This document shows, piece after piece, positions 1-9,500 of a DNA stretch of 64,000 bases (the stretch's first letter is position 1; each line of letters begins with the position of its first letter). The notes under the pieces were generated by a model. That model did no database searches and was not told the DNA's origin. It was given only the letters and a program-made list of their open reading frames with translations. A program made the position numbers and the translations under genes. Location of the stretch: the NCBI GenBank assembly GCA_964501785.1, contig CAZCUD010000003.1, positions 282,366 through 346,365 on the forward strand, given 5' to 3'. This DNA comes from DATBSK01 sp964501785. Lineage in GTDB: Bacteria > Actinomycetota > Acidimicrobiia > IMCC26256 > PALSA-555.

Positions 1-2
1 TC

Positions 3-1127
3 ATGGACACCACGGCCACGATCCCGACGGGCTCGATGGCCGAACGGTGGAAGTGGAAGGCGTTCATCGGCTGGGGGCTGTTCTGCGGGGCGATCTACTA
101 CCCGCTGTTCGGTGCCTGGACGTGGGGCGGCGGCTGGCTCAACCAGCTCGGCAACAACCTCGAGCTCGGGTTCGGCTACGTCGACTTCGCCGGCTCGGGC
201 GTCGTCCACGCGGTGGGTGGCATCGCCGCCCTCGCGGGTGCGATCGTCCTCGGCCCCCGGATCGGCAAGTACGGGCCCGACGGGAAGCCGCGGGCGCTGG
301 CGGGGCACAACATCCCCATGGCCGGCGTCGGCACGTTCATCCTGCTGTTCGGGTGGTTCGGGTTCAACGCCGCATCGACGTTCGCGGCGACCGATGTCCG
401 CTTCACGGTGGTGGCGACCAACACCGCCATCGCGGCGGCGTTCGGTGCGACCATCGCGATGTTCTACGCGATGAAGCGCCTCGGGAAGCCCGACCCCGGC
501 ATGATGATGAACGGCATGCTCGCCGGGCTGGTGGCGATCACGGCGTCGTGTGCGTTCGTGCAGCCGTGGGCCGCGGCGGTCATCGGTGCCCTCGCTGCGA
601 TCTTCGTGATCGAGGCGATGCTGTTCATCGAGCGGAAGGGCGTCGACGACCCGGTCGGTGCCGTCGCCGTGCACGGCGTCAACGGCATCTTCGGCGTGCT
701 GGCGGTCGGCATCTTCGCGGACGGTCGCTACGGCGGGCTGTGGAACCTCACCGACACGTCGGCGACCGCAGGGCACGGGGTCACCGGGATCCTCTACGGC
801 GACGACGGCAAGCTCTTCGGGAGCGGCTCGTTCGGTGAGCTCGGCTTCGGTCAGCTGGCCTCCCAGCTGGTCGGCGCGCTCGTGATCATCTTCGTCATGG
901 GTGGGATCGCGTACGCGTTCTTCAAGATCCAGTCGCGGTTCATGAAGGACAAGACGATCCGCACGCCGGAGGCCGAGGAGATCGCGGGCCTCGACCGGCC
1001 GGAGATGGGCGTCCTCGCCTACGACAACCTCCAGATCCGCGAGATCGACGTCGTGGGTCTCGACCCGGCCGAGGACAAGGTCCTCGCGACGGGTGGCGAG
1101 TCCCCCGACCCGACCATCGGGAGGTAG
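3..1127 (+). CDS. amt: Ammonium transporter (Amt/MEP/Rh family), 5' end missing
   Basis: Integral membrane channel that brings ammonium/ammonia into the cell. The reading frame is open to the left edge, so the first residues here (MDTTATIPTGSMAERWKWKA) lie inside the protein and about the first third, with the first membrane helices, lies outside the window. Visible family marks are the GFNAAS segment, the pore-histidine region around AVAVHGVNGIFGVLAVG, and a hydrophilic C-terminal tail of about 60 residues that in this family contacts PII. It is followed by a strong hairpin and then a second, complete amt gene, so this genome carries adjacent amt paralogues. The tail ends in PDPTIGR and differs from that of the second copy. 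The family call is firm; the substrate is inferred from the family. Confidence 0.93.
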   Translation: MDTTATIPTGSMAERWKWKAFIGWGLFCGAIYYPLFGAWTWGGGWLNQLGNNLELGFGYVDFAGSGVVHAVGGIAALAGAIVLGPRIGKYGPDGKPRALAGHNIPMAGVGTFILLFGWFGFNAASTFAATDVRFTVVATNTAIAAAFGATIAMFYAMKRLGKPDPGMMMNGMLAGLVAITASCAFVQPWAAAVIGALAAIFVIEAMLFIERKGVDDPVGAVAVHGVNGIFGVLAVGIFADGRYGGLWNLTDTSATAGHGVTGILYGDDGKLFGSGSFGELGFGQLASQLVGALVIIFVMGGIAYAFFKIQSRFMKDKTIRTPEAEEIAGLDRPEMGVLAYDNLQIREIDVVGLDPAEDKVLATGGESPDPTIGR

Positions 1128-1155
1128 CGGCAGGGAAGCACTCCCGAGTGCCGAC

Positions 1156-1189
1156 GGACCGGCGGGCACAGCGTGGTGCCCGCCGGTCC
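1156..1189 (+). terminator. Perfect hairpin between the two amt genes
   Basis: Two 14-base arms (1156-1169 and 1176-1189) are exact reverse complements around a 6-base loop. The hairpin starts 29 bases after the first amt stop and lies before the GlnR-type box, so it probably ends the upstream transcript. There is no U-tract, as is common in high-GC actinobacteria. Confidence 0.7.
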
Positions 1190-1205
1190 CGGCGCGCCCG
1201 GTCTC

Positions 1206-1243
1206 GTAACACGCACGAAACACTCCCGCGACTGGTGAGAAAC
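1206..1243 (+). promoter_or_regulatory. GlnR-type operator upstream of amtB-glnK-glnD
   Basis: Four pentamers lie exactly 6 bases apart: GTAAC (1206-1210), GAAAC (1217-1221), GCGAC (1228-1232) and GAAAC (1239-1243). This is the arrangement of the actinobacterial GlnR box (gTnAC-n6-GaAAC-n6-gTnAC-n6-GaAAC); only the third pentamer deviates, by one base. It lies 73 bases before the amtB start. GlnR activates amtB-glnK-glnD in Streptomyces under nitrogen limitation, so the same control is inferred here. glnR itself is not in the window. Confidence 0.8.
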
Positions 1244-1316
1244 CTCGCCCAGCGAGTCTGTCCCGGATCTGAACGAGAGCCGACCTCGATGTGGTCGGCC
1301 CGACGGAGGGGACAGC

Positions 1317-2573
1317 GTGGAGATCAACAGCGGCGACACCGCATGGGTGCTCGTGTCGGCAGCCCTGGTCATGTTCATGACGCCGGGTCTGGCGCTCTTC
1401 TACGGCGGGATGGTCCGCACGAAGAACGTGCTCGCCATGCTCATGCAGAACTTCGTGTGCCTCGGGATCGTGAGCATCCTCTGGGCGGCAGCCCTGTACT
1501 CGCTCGCCTTCTCGGGCACCGGTGACTTCCTGGGGAACCTCGATCTGGCCTGGCTGAGCGGAGCGGCGACCACGTCGCCGACGGCCATCGCCCTGTCGGT
1601 GCCCCCGTTCGCGTTCATGGCCTTCCAGCTGATGTTCGCGATCATCACGCCGGCACTCATCAGCGGCGCGATCGCGGACCGCATGCGCTTCTCGGCGTGG
1701 ATGTGGTTCGTGCCGCTGTGGGTCGTGCTCGTGTACACGCCGGTGGCCCACTGGGTGTTCTCGCCCGAGGGCTGGCTCTTCAAGCGGGGCGCCCTCGACT
1801 TCGCGGGCGGCACGGTCGTGCACATCAACGCGGGCATCGCGGCCCTGATCGCGGTGCTGATCCTCGGGAAGCGGCGCGGCTGGCCGAAGCACCCGATGGT
1901 CCCGCACAACCTGCCGCTCACCCTCATCGGTGCCGGCATCCTGTGGCTCGGCTGGTTCGGCTTCAACGCGGGCTCCGCGCTCGCGGGCAACGAGCTGGCC
2001 GCGACGGCGCTGGTCAACACCCAGCTCGCGGCCGGTGCCGCGATGCTCAGCTGGCTCCTCGTCGAGCGGCTGCGCACCGGTCACGCCACGACGCTCGGCG
2101 CGGCGTCGGGCCTCGTCGCCGGGTTGGTGGCGATCACGCCCTGCGCCGGCTTCGTCGGCGGCATGTCGCCGATCTACATCGGGCTCATCGCTGGTGCGCT
2201 CTGTGCGTACGCGGTGAGCTTGAAGTTCAAGCTCGGGTACGACGACTCGCTCGACGTGGTGGGCGTCCACCTCGTCGGTGGCCTCGTCGGCTCGCTGCTC
2301 GTCGGTGTGTTCGCCGACGCGGCGGTCAACTCGGGCGTGGCGGCCGCGCCGGGGGGCGGTGGTCTCATCGAGACCGGCAGCTTCGACCTCCTGCTCGAGC
2401 AGGTCATCGCGGTCGCGGCGACGCTGGCATGGTCGGCCGTGATCACCGGCATCATCATGGTGGTGCTGAAGGTCGTGCTGCCCAAGGGCATCCGCGCCTC
2501 CGAGGAGGAAGAGGAGACCGGGCTCGACCAGAGCTACCACAGCGAGACCGGCTACTCGCTGGACCGGGTCTGA
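1317..2573 (+). CDS. amtB: Ammonium transporter AmtB
   Basis: Complete Amt/MEP/Rh channel of 418 residues with about 11 membrane helices. The GTG start follows GGAGGGG with a 5-base gap. Family features are the N-terminal segment MTPGLALFYGGMVRTKN, the FAIITPALISGA stretch, HINAGIAALIA, GWFGFNAGSAL and the pore-histidine region VVGVHLVGGLVGSLLVG. The cytoplasmic tail ends in DQSYHSETGYSLDRV. A PII gene follows after 28 bases, the classic amtB-glnK pairing in which PII docks on and blocks the channel under nitrogen excess. The GlnR-type operator at 1206-1243 predicts induction on nitrogen starvation. The role is well supported by sequence and context. Confidence 0.97.
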   Translation: MEINSGDTAWVLVSAALVMFMTPGLALFYGGMVRTKNVLAMLMQNFVCLGIVSILWAAALYSLAFSGTGDFLGNLDLAWLSGAATTSPTAIALSVPPFAFMAFQLMFAIITPALISGAIADRMRFSAWMWFVPLWVVLVYTPVAHWVFSPEGWLFKRGALDFAGGTVVHINAGIAALIAVLILGKRRGWPKHPMVPHNLPLTLIGAGILWLGWFGFNAGSALAGNELAATALVNTQLAAGAAMLSWLLVERLRTGHATTLGAASGLVAGLVAITPCAGFVGGMSPIYIGLIAGALCAYAVSLKFKLGYDDSLDVVGVHLVGGLVGSLLVGVFADAAVNSGVAAAPGGGGLIETGSFDLLLEQVIAVAATLAWSAVITGIIMVVLKVVLPKGIRASEEEEETGLDQSYHSETGYSLDRV

Positions 2574-2601
2574 CCACGAGATCGAGAGGAACGAGACTCA
2601 C

Positions 2602-2940
2602 ATGAAGCTCATCGTCGGCATCATCAAGCCGTTCAAGCTCGATGACGTGAAGGACTCCATGAAGGAGCTCGGTGTGCACGGACTCACCGTCTCCGATGTG
2701 CAGGGGTTCGGCCGTCAGCGGGGTCACACCGAGGTCTACCGTGGAGCCGAGTACGAGATCGACTTCGTGCCCAAGGTGCGCGTCGAGATCCTCGTCGACG
2801 ACGGCGACGTCGATCGCGTGACGTCCAAGCTCGTCGAGACCGCGCAGACCGGCAAGATCGGTGACGGGAAGGTGTGGGTGGTCCCGGTGGAGAACGTCAT
2901 CCGGATCCGCACTGGCGAAGCAGGGCCAGACGCCCTCTGA
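2602..2940 (+). CDS. glnK: PII nitrogen regulatory protein (GlnK/GlnB)
   Basis: Trimeric signal protein of 112 residues, the standard PII length, that senses 2-oxoglutarate and ATP/ADP. The start MKLIVGIIKPFKLDDVK is typical. The T-loop contains VYRGAEYEIDFVPK with Tyr46 and Tyr51; Tyr51 is the residue modified by GlnD. The C-terminal signature TGKIGDGKVWVVPVENVIRIRTGE is intact. It lies between amtB and glnD, so GlnK is the better name by context. In studied actinobacteria this tyrosine is adenylylated rather than uridylylated; whether that holds here cannot be told from sequence. The ATG is preceded by AGAGGA. Confidence 0.97.
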   Translation: MKLIVGIIKPFKLDDVKDSMKELGVHGLTVSDVQGFGRQRGHTEVYRGAEYEIDFVPKVRVEILVDDGDVDRVTSKLVETAQTGKIGDGKVWVVPVENVIRIRTGEAGPDAL

Positions 2941-5356
2941 CGACGCCGCAACCGCGGCGGAGCGCCTCCGAGCCGCGCGGGCCCGGGTCGATCGCGACCC
3001 GGGCCTGCGAGGCGTCGGGTACGGGCGGGCGCTCTCCCACGCGCTCGACGCGGCGATCCGCGAGGTCGCCGAGCACCTCGATCTGGCCGGGCGCTTCTCC
3101 GTGGTCGCGCTCGGGTCGTACGCCCGGCGCGAGCTGTGTCCCGGGTCCGACGTCGACGTCATGCTCCTGCACGACGGCAAGGCGAAGCGCGAGACCGTCG
3201 CGGCGGCGGCCGACGAGCTCTGGTACCCGCTCTGGGACGCAGGGTTCGTGCTCGGCCACGCGGTGCGCACGCCGAAGGAGGCGCTGGCACTCGCCGGCGA
3301 CGAGATCGACGCGCTGACCGGGCTCATCGAGCTGCGACCGGTCGCCGGGCTCGACTCGTTCGCCAAGGAGACGCTCGATCGGGCTCGCCGCCTCGCCCAG
3401 AAGCGCCGAGGGCGTGTCGTCGAGGAGCTCGGCGCCGCGGCCGAGCGGCGCGCCGAGCGGCCCGGCCCGATCGCCGAGATGCTCGAGCCGAACCTCAAGG
3501 ACGGCGCAGGAGGGCTGCGTGACCTCCAGGCCCTCGAATGGGTCGGCCTCGCCACGGGCACCACCGCGTCGCTCGACCCGGGCGCGGGGGTCGCCGTGCT
3601 CGTCGCGAACGGGTTCCTCCAACCGGCCGACCCACCGCTCCTGGACGAGGCGCGGCTGCGCCTGCTCGAGGCGCGGGTCGCGCTGCACAAGACCACCGGG
3701 AGTCGCGGCGACGTCCTGCTCCTCCAGGAGCAGGACGCGGTGGCTGCTGCTCTGGGCGCGGTCGATGCGGACGCGCTCCTGGGCGACCTCGCCCGCGCCG
3801 CGCGCGCGGTGCAGTGGATCACGAGCGACGTCTGGCGACGCCAGCGAGACGCGCGGCGTGGTCCGCTCGGCCGGCGCGCGGCTCGCGACCGCACGGTGGG
3901 CGACGGCGTGGTCGTACGCGACGCCGTCGTGACGCTGACGGCCGACGCGGCGATCGACGCGCGCACTGCCCTGCGCGCCGCCAACGCGGCCGCGGACGCC
4001 GAGCTGCCGATCGCGCGGACGTCGCTCGAGCGCCTCCGCGATCTCCCGCCGGCCCAGTGGGACGACGACCTGCGCGACGCGTTCGTGCAGCTGTTGCGGG
4101 CCGGGCGTCGCGCGGTGCCCGTCTGTGAGTCGCTCGACCAGGTCGGCGTGCTGACCGCGCTGCTCCCGGAGTGGAGCCACGTGCAAGGGAAGCCGCAGCG
4201 GAACGCCTACCACCGGTTCACCGTCGACCGACACCTGCTGGAGTGCGTGGCCGAGTGCGTCGAGGTGCTCGAGAGCGAGAGCTTCGAAGGCGAGGTCGCC
4301 CGCCGGGCCCGCGCCGACCTCGTACTGCTCGGTGCCCTGCTCCACGACATCGGCAAGGGGCTGCCGGGCGACCACTCCGAGACCGGGGCCGAGACGGCCC
4401 GCGCGGTCGGGCAGCGCATCGGGCTCGACGAGCACGGCGTGGAGGTCCTCGTCTGGCTCGTGCGCGAGCACCTGTTGCTCGCAGAGACCGCGACGCGCCG
4501 CGACCTGAGCGACGAGTCGACGATCGTGAGGTTCGGGCGCGCGGTGCGCGACACCGAGCGCCTCGACGCGCTCTACGCGCTCACGATCGCCGACTCGCGT
4601 GCCACCGGCCCCGCGGCGTGGAGCACGAGCAAGGCGCAGCTGCTACGTCAGCTGTTCGTGGAGACCGACACGCTGCTCGAACGGGGAGTGGTCGGACGCG
4701 ACCATGCGGCGGAGCGCAGCGCCATCATCGATCGTCATCGCGACCTGCTCGCCGGCGGCGGCCTCGCGCTCGCGTGGTCGGACCGTGACGACGGAATGGT
4801 CGAGTGCGCGGTCGCGGCGCCCGACCGTCCCGGTCTGCTCGCGACCGTGGCCGGCGTGCTCGCGCTCCACGGCTTCGACATCCGCGGTGCGTCGGTCTAC
4901 GGCACTCCCGAGGGCATGGCGCTCGAGGTGTATCGCGGCGTCGACACGTTCGGCCGCCTCGACGCCGAGGGTCAAGGACGGGTGCGCGACGACCTCGCCG
5001 CGGCACTCGGTGGTGCGCTCGACCTGCGCGAGCGGCTGGCCGAGCGGCTCCAGCGGTACCGCCGGGCCGGCCGCAGCGGCGCGGTGCAGGTGGCCTTCGA
5101 CGTCGAGGCATCGCCGGCCGCGACGGTCGTCGAGGTGGAAGCGCCCGACGAGGTCGGGCTGCTCGCGCGGGTGGCCGCGGTGTTCACCGACCTCGGCTTC
5201 GACGTGACCGCGGCCCTCGTGTCCACGCTCGGCGACCGGGTCGTCGACGCCTTCTACGTCCGCGATGCCCAAGGCGCCAAGCCGACGGATCCGCTCACCC
5301 TCGACCGCCTCCGCGCCACCCTCGTCGCCCGGCTGGCCGCGGAGTCGCTCGTCTGA
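2861..5356 (+). CDS. glnD: PII nucleotidyltransferase / PII-NMP removing enzyme GlnD
   Basis: Bifunctional sensor that modifies PII when glutamine is low and demodifies it when glutamine is high. In order: nucleotidyltransferase motif GSYARRELCPGSDVDVM (about residues 85-100, Asp97 and Asp99), the GlnD helical linker (PNLKDGAGGLRDLQALEW), an HD domain with LLHDIGKG near residue 495, and two C-terminal ACT domains (from about 645 and 745) that bind glutamine. The GTG used here overlaps glnK by 80 bases, which is long; no ATG or GTG occurs in frame for the next stretch, and a CTG at 2912 is the only shorter option seen. Length (831) fits the family. The frame is certain, the start is not. Confidence 0.92.
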   Translation: MTGRCGWSRWRTSSGSALAKQGQTPSDDAATAAERLRAARARVDRDPGLRGVGYGRALSHALDAAIREVAEHLDLAGRFSVVALGSYARRELCPGSDVDVMLLHDGKAKRETVAAAADELWYPLWDAGFVLGHAVRTPKEALALAGDEIDALTGLIELRPVAGLDSFAKETLDRARRLAQKRRGRVVEELGAAAERRAERPGPIAEMLEPNLKDGAGGLRDLQALEWVGLATGTTASLDPGAGVAVLVANGFLQPADPPLLDEARLRLLEARVALHKTTGSRGDVLLLQEQDAVAAALGAVDADALLGDLARAARAVQWITSDVWRRQRDARRGPLGRRAARDRTVGDGVVVRDAVVTLTADAAIDARTALRAANAAADAELPIARTSLERLRDLPPAQWDDDLRDAFVQLLRAGRRAVPVCESLDQVGVLTALLPEWSHVQGKPQRNAYHRFTVDRHLLECVAECVEVLESESFEGEVARRARADLVLLGALLHDIGKGLPGDHSETGAETARAVGQRIGLDEHGVEVLVWLVREHLLLAETATRRDLSDESTIVRFGRAVRDTERLDALYALTIADSRATGPAAWSTSKAQLLRQLFVETDTLLERGVVGRDHAAERSAIIDRHRDLLAGGGLALAWSDRDDGMVECAVAAPDRPGLLATVAGVLALHGFDIRGASVYGTPEGMALEVYRGVDTFGRLDAEGQGRVRDDLAAALGGALDLRERLAERLQRYRRAGRSGAVQVAFDVEASPAATVVEVEAPDEVGLLARVAAVFTDLGFDVTAALVSTLGDRVVDAFYVRDAQGAKPTDPLTLDRLRATLVARLAAESLV

Positions 5357-5425
5357 TCGCCGACCCGGCTAGCGTCTCGCCATCGTCGGGTAGGGGGCCG
5401 GACACCTCGGGCGGAGGACAGCACC

Positions 5426-6460
5426 ATGGGTCGGATTCGTCGGGTCGCGTCGGTCGCGACCATCACCGCCGCGCTCGCGGTCACCGGGTTCGCGGCGGTG
5501 CCCGCCGCTCGTGCAGGCCTCGAGGCCGAGCCGACCGCGCCTCCGGCCGCGTACGTCAGCGAGATCGCGGCGCCTCCCTTCCTGTGCGTGCTCTCGAGCC
5601 TCGACCTCGCCACCGGCGACACCGCGCCGCTCGGTGCCGCGCCGTCCGCAGAAGCATGCGTCATCGACCTCGCGGTGGCACCCGACGGCTCGATCTGGGG
5701 TGTCGGCCCCATCCCGACCGACGGAACCCCGGAAGTCCCGTATCTCACGCACTTCGACCAGACCACTGGTGAGGTGCTCTCGAGCGGTCCGTTCACCGGC
5801 GCGTTCGACGAGGTCTTGGGCATCTACGGCGGCATCGCGTTCGACGGTGCCGGCACGCTCTACGCCCAGCTCGTGACCGACGAGCCCGGGTGCGACGACA
5901 ACTTCGTCTGCCTGTACACGGTCGACCCGGCGACCGGCGCGTCGACGCTGGTGGGTGCGCCCGGAGACGACTACGCGCGGACCTCGCTCATCTTCCTCGC
6001 CGCCGACTGCGGCACCGCGATGGACACGACCGAACCGACCATCTTCGAGGATCTGTCGACCGAGTCGGGCTGGGACGACCCCGCCGTGACCGGGCACGAC
6101 GACGCGGACTCGCTCGCAAGGTACGACCGAACGACCGCGGCGCTCAGCGAGGTCGCGCACTTCGCCGATCCCGATACGTTCACGGTCGGGCTCGACTACG
6201 CGCGTGCCGACGGGACGCTCTATGCCTTGACGGCACCGCGGACGATCCCCGGTGAGGCGGGCGAGCCCATCGCACAGCCGTCCGGTGACGTCGGCGTCTC
6301 GGCGATCCTCGTGTCGCTGTACACGGTCGACCCCGCCACGGCCGCGGTCACCCTGGTTGCCCCGCTCGACCCCGAGGCCAACGTCGTCGGCCTCGGCATC
6401 GCCGGCACCTGCCCGGTCCCGCCCGCCCCGATCGTGCTGGAGCCCACCTTCACCGGCTGA
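5426..6460 (+). CDS. Secreted propeller-like protein with C-terminal FTG motif
   Basis: Unknown exported protein of 344 residues. The signal peptide is MGRIRRVASVATITAALAVT followed by an AARA-type cleavage site near residue 30; the ATG follows GGAGGA. The mature part has repeated blade-like units (for example LASCVLSS-like starts, VAPDGSIWGVG, FDGAGTLYAQL, LYTVDPATGASTLVG and LYTVDPATAAVTLVA), which suggests a beta-propeller. The protein ends PAPIVLEPTFTG. It is related to the product at 21034-22002, which has the same layout and ends PVPVVLQPMFTG, and its last residues also resemble the end of the protein at 14981-15745. A TAGCGT hexamer at 5373 may be its -10 box. No catalytic motif was seen, so no function is assigned. 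Confidence 0.8.
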   Translation: MGRIRRVASVATITAALAVTGFAAVPAARAGLEAEPTAPPAAYVSEIAAPPFLCVLSSLDLATGDTAPLGAAPSAEACVIDLAVAPDGSIWGVGPIPTDGTPEVPYLTHFDQTTGEVLSSGPFTGAFDEVLGIYGGIAFDGAGTLYAQLVTDEPGCDDNFVCLYTVDPATGASTLVGAPGDDYARTSLIFLAADCGTAMDTTEPTIFEDLSTESGWDDPAVTGHDDADSLARYDRTTAALSEVAHFADPDTFTVGLDYARADGTLYALTAPRTIPGEAGEPIAQPSGDVGVSAILVSLYTVDPATAAVTLVAPLDPEANVVGLGIAGTCPVPPAPIVLEPTFTG

Positions 6461-6462
6461 GC

Positions 6463-6519
6463 CCTTGCTCTGGATGCGTAGGTCACCTTCGTAGGGAGGG
6501 TCGAGCTACGCATCCAAGG
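6463..6519 (+). repeat. Palindromic intergenic repeat, family I, copy A
   Basis: The core has exact 10-base arms GGATGCGTAG (6472-6481) and CTACGCATCC (6506-6515), flanked by CCTTG and CAAGG. It begins directly after the stop codon of the preceding gene. Related copies lie at 11050-11103, 20373-20420 and, inverted, 29074-29123. Confidence 0.75.
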
Positions 6520-6563
6520 CGCAGGCTGGCCCTGGCGAGGGGTTGAAACGCTTCGGGGTGCCG

Positions 6564-6569
6564 TAGCGT
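6564..6569 (+). promoter_or_regulatory. -10 box (TAGCGT) of the subtilase-like gene
   Basis: TAGCGT lies 9 bases before the ATG at 6579, with TTGAAA at 6543-6548 as a possible -35 box. No Shine-Dalgarno sequence is visible, so the transcript is probably leaderless. Confidence 0.5.
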
Positions 6570-6578
6570 TGGACAGGC

Positions 6579-9500
6579 ATGAGCCGGGTCCTTCGGTTCG
6601 TCCTGGTGGGCCTTGCCGTGGCCGCACTGGTGACGGCCGGCGTCGTCGTCGTGGTCTCCGAGACCGGGGACGAGCGCGCCTCCGAACAAGAGGCGGCCGA
6701 GCCGACGGCCGAGCCCGGACCGGTGCCCGGAGTCGTCGAGCCTCCCGACGCCGGCGACGCTCCGATCGACGAGGACGATCTCTCGATCGAGTCGATCATC
6801 GAGCGCAAGCAGGCTTCGGCCGAGGCCCGGATGTCGACGATCCTCTACGAGGTCGCGCAGGAAGGACGCGGACGAATCACGCCTGACGAGGCGGCGCGGA
6901 TCACGCGCTTGCCGGCGACGGGCACCGGCAGCCTGACCCTCTACGACGGACGTGTGGTGGTCGAGGCCGACATGACCGATGTCGGCCTTGCGACGCTCGC
7001 CGCGCTCCAGACCGAGGGTGCCGAGATCCTCAACGTCAACGAGCGGTACGCGATCGTCACCGCGGCCGTCGCGGCCAGCGACCTCGAGCCGGTCGCGAAG
7101 GTCGCGGGCGTGAAGGTGCTGCGCGAGGTCCTCGGACCGATCGTCGGCGGACGCGACACCAGACGCGCGGCGCAGGAGGACGTGGAAGATCTTGGCTCGC
7201 CCGACGACGTCGGCGTGCTCGCCTGCCCCGGCAACACCGTCAGCGAGGGCGATGCCCAGCTCAACGCCGACGACGCACGCAGCGCCTACCCGATCGACGG
7301 CACGGGCACGAAGGTTGCCGTCATCTCCGACACGTACAACGTGCTGACCGCATCACCGAACGAGGACGACGACATCGCGAGCGGTGACCTTCCAGGGGCG
7401 GCCAACCCGTGTGGGTACACGACGCCGGTCCAGGAGCTCACGGAGGACTGCCTCGGCACCGGCTTTCCGTGCAACGACGAGGGTCGCGCGCTCGCACAGA
7501 TCGTGCACGACCTCGCGCCGGGCGCGGAGCTCGCGTTCGCCTCTGCGTGGCCGAGCGAGTCGGCGTTCGCGAGCCGGATCGATGAGCTCGCGGGACCGAC
7601 GGTGAACGCCGACGTGATCGCCGACGACATCAGCTACCTCGCGGAGCCGTTCTTCCAGGACGGGCCCGTCGCGAACGCAGTGGCCGACGCGAAGGCTGCA
7701 GGCGTCACCTACTTCAGCTCGGCCGGCAACTCGAACGTGATCGATGCTGGCAACGGCAAGGAGATGGGCAGCTACGAGGCCCCGGCCTTCCGGGAGATGA
7801 CATGTCCCTCCGCGCTTGGGCTGTCCGGCTACGTCTGTCACAACTTCAGTCCGAGCGGCTCGGACGCCACGCTTGACTTCACGGTTGCCTCCGGTGGTGG
7901 GTTCCGACTCAATGCGCAATGGAGTCAACCGAGGGGCGACGTCGATGACGACTTCGCCGTGTTCCTGTACAGCTCGTCGAACGCCTTCATCACAGGTGCA
8001 GACGCGACGAACACAACCGTTCCGTTTGAGTTCCTTCCGTATGTGAACACGTTCGGGACCGCGCGCGACGTGCGACTTGTATTCGCGCGTTGGGAGGCCG
8101 CGAGTGACGGCGGTACGCCGCGCTTCAAGTGGATCATGCACAACAGCTCAGGCCTCTCAGGCTTCAGTCCGAATGCAGGCAACGCATTGAACATCTTCGG
8201 GCCGACCGTCTTCGGGCACAACGGGTCGGACGCCGCCATCAGCACCGCCGCAGTGCCGTACGACAACGCGAACATCACCGAGAGCTTCTCGTCGCGCGGT
8301 CCGGTGACCCACGAGTGGGAGCCGGTGCCGAGCGTCACTCCGATGGCGACGACGACGATCCCCGCGCCCGACCTCGCCGCGACGGATGGTGGGCAGAACA
8401 CGTTCTTCGGGAGCGTCATCGGCCAGTTCCACCGCTTCTACGGCACCTCGGCGTCGGTCGCGCATGCGGCGGGCGTGGCCGCGCTGCTCCTCCAGGCCGA
8501 CCCGAGCCTCGATCCCGACGGCGTGCTCGCCACGCTCCAGGCGACGGCGGCGCCGGTGCCGTCGGGCGGCGGAGTGAACGCGGTCGGTGCCGGGCTCGTG
8601 GACGCCTACGCGGCGGTCACCAGCCGCACCGGGTCGGTGACGATCACCGTCGACGCCGATCCCGACGGGCCCCAAGACTTCGGGTTCGCGAGCAACGCGT
8701 TGGGCGCCGAGCTGTTCGCGCTCGACGACGACGCCGAGGGCACGCTGCCCAACACCCAGACCTTCGACCTCCTGGCCGGCACCGAGTACACGTTCACGCA
8801 GTCGGTGCCCGACGGCTGGGACCTGACCGGGCTCACCTGCGACGCCGGCAGCACCGACCTCGGCACCGCCACCGCCACGATCACGCTGGCGCCCCAGGAG
8901 GCGGTCAGCTGCACCTACACCAACACCCAGCGCGGCTCGATCACGATCGAGCAGTCGACCCTGCCCGACGACCTCCAGGCCTTCGGGTTCACGAGCACCG
9001 AGCTCGGCCCGTTCTCGCTCGACGGCCACCCCGACCCGGGCGGCGCGAGCGAGGCGGTCTTCGACGACCTCGAGCCCGGCACGTACACGGTGTCGCAGGA
9101 CCCGGTCGCGGGGTACCCGCTCCAGTCGATCACCTGCGACACCGCGGAGAACGAGACCGAGCCGTCCGTGGCGGTCACGGTCGAGCCTGGCGAAGCCGTG
9201 ACGTGCTCGTTCACCAACCATCGCGCAGCAGATCCCGGCACGATCCAGGTCATCCAGGACTCGATCGACGACCACGACACCAACTTCGCGTTCACGAGCG
9301 ATGTCGTCGGATCCGAGTCGTTCGAGCTCGACGACGACGTCGACGGCACCCTGCCCGACGCGATCGTGCTGACGCCGGGTGAAGACGGGACGTTCACGGT
9401 CACCCAGAGCGCGCCGCCGCCTGGCTGGCAGCTCACCGGCCTCGAGTGCACCAACGGCGCGACGGTCGACCTCGAGACGGCGACCGCCACGATCACGTTG

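Noticed and set aside
2455..3984. Long minus-strand frames opposite glnK and glnD
   Set aside because: Arg/Ala/Ser-rich shadow of high-GC coding sequence; no family motif, and the plus-strand genes are unambiguous.
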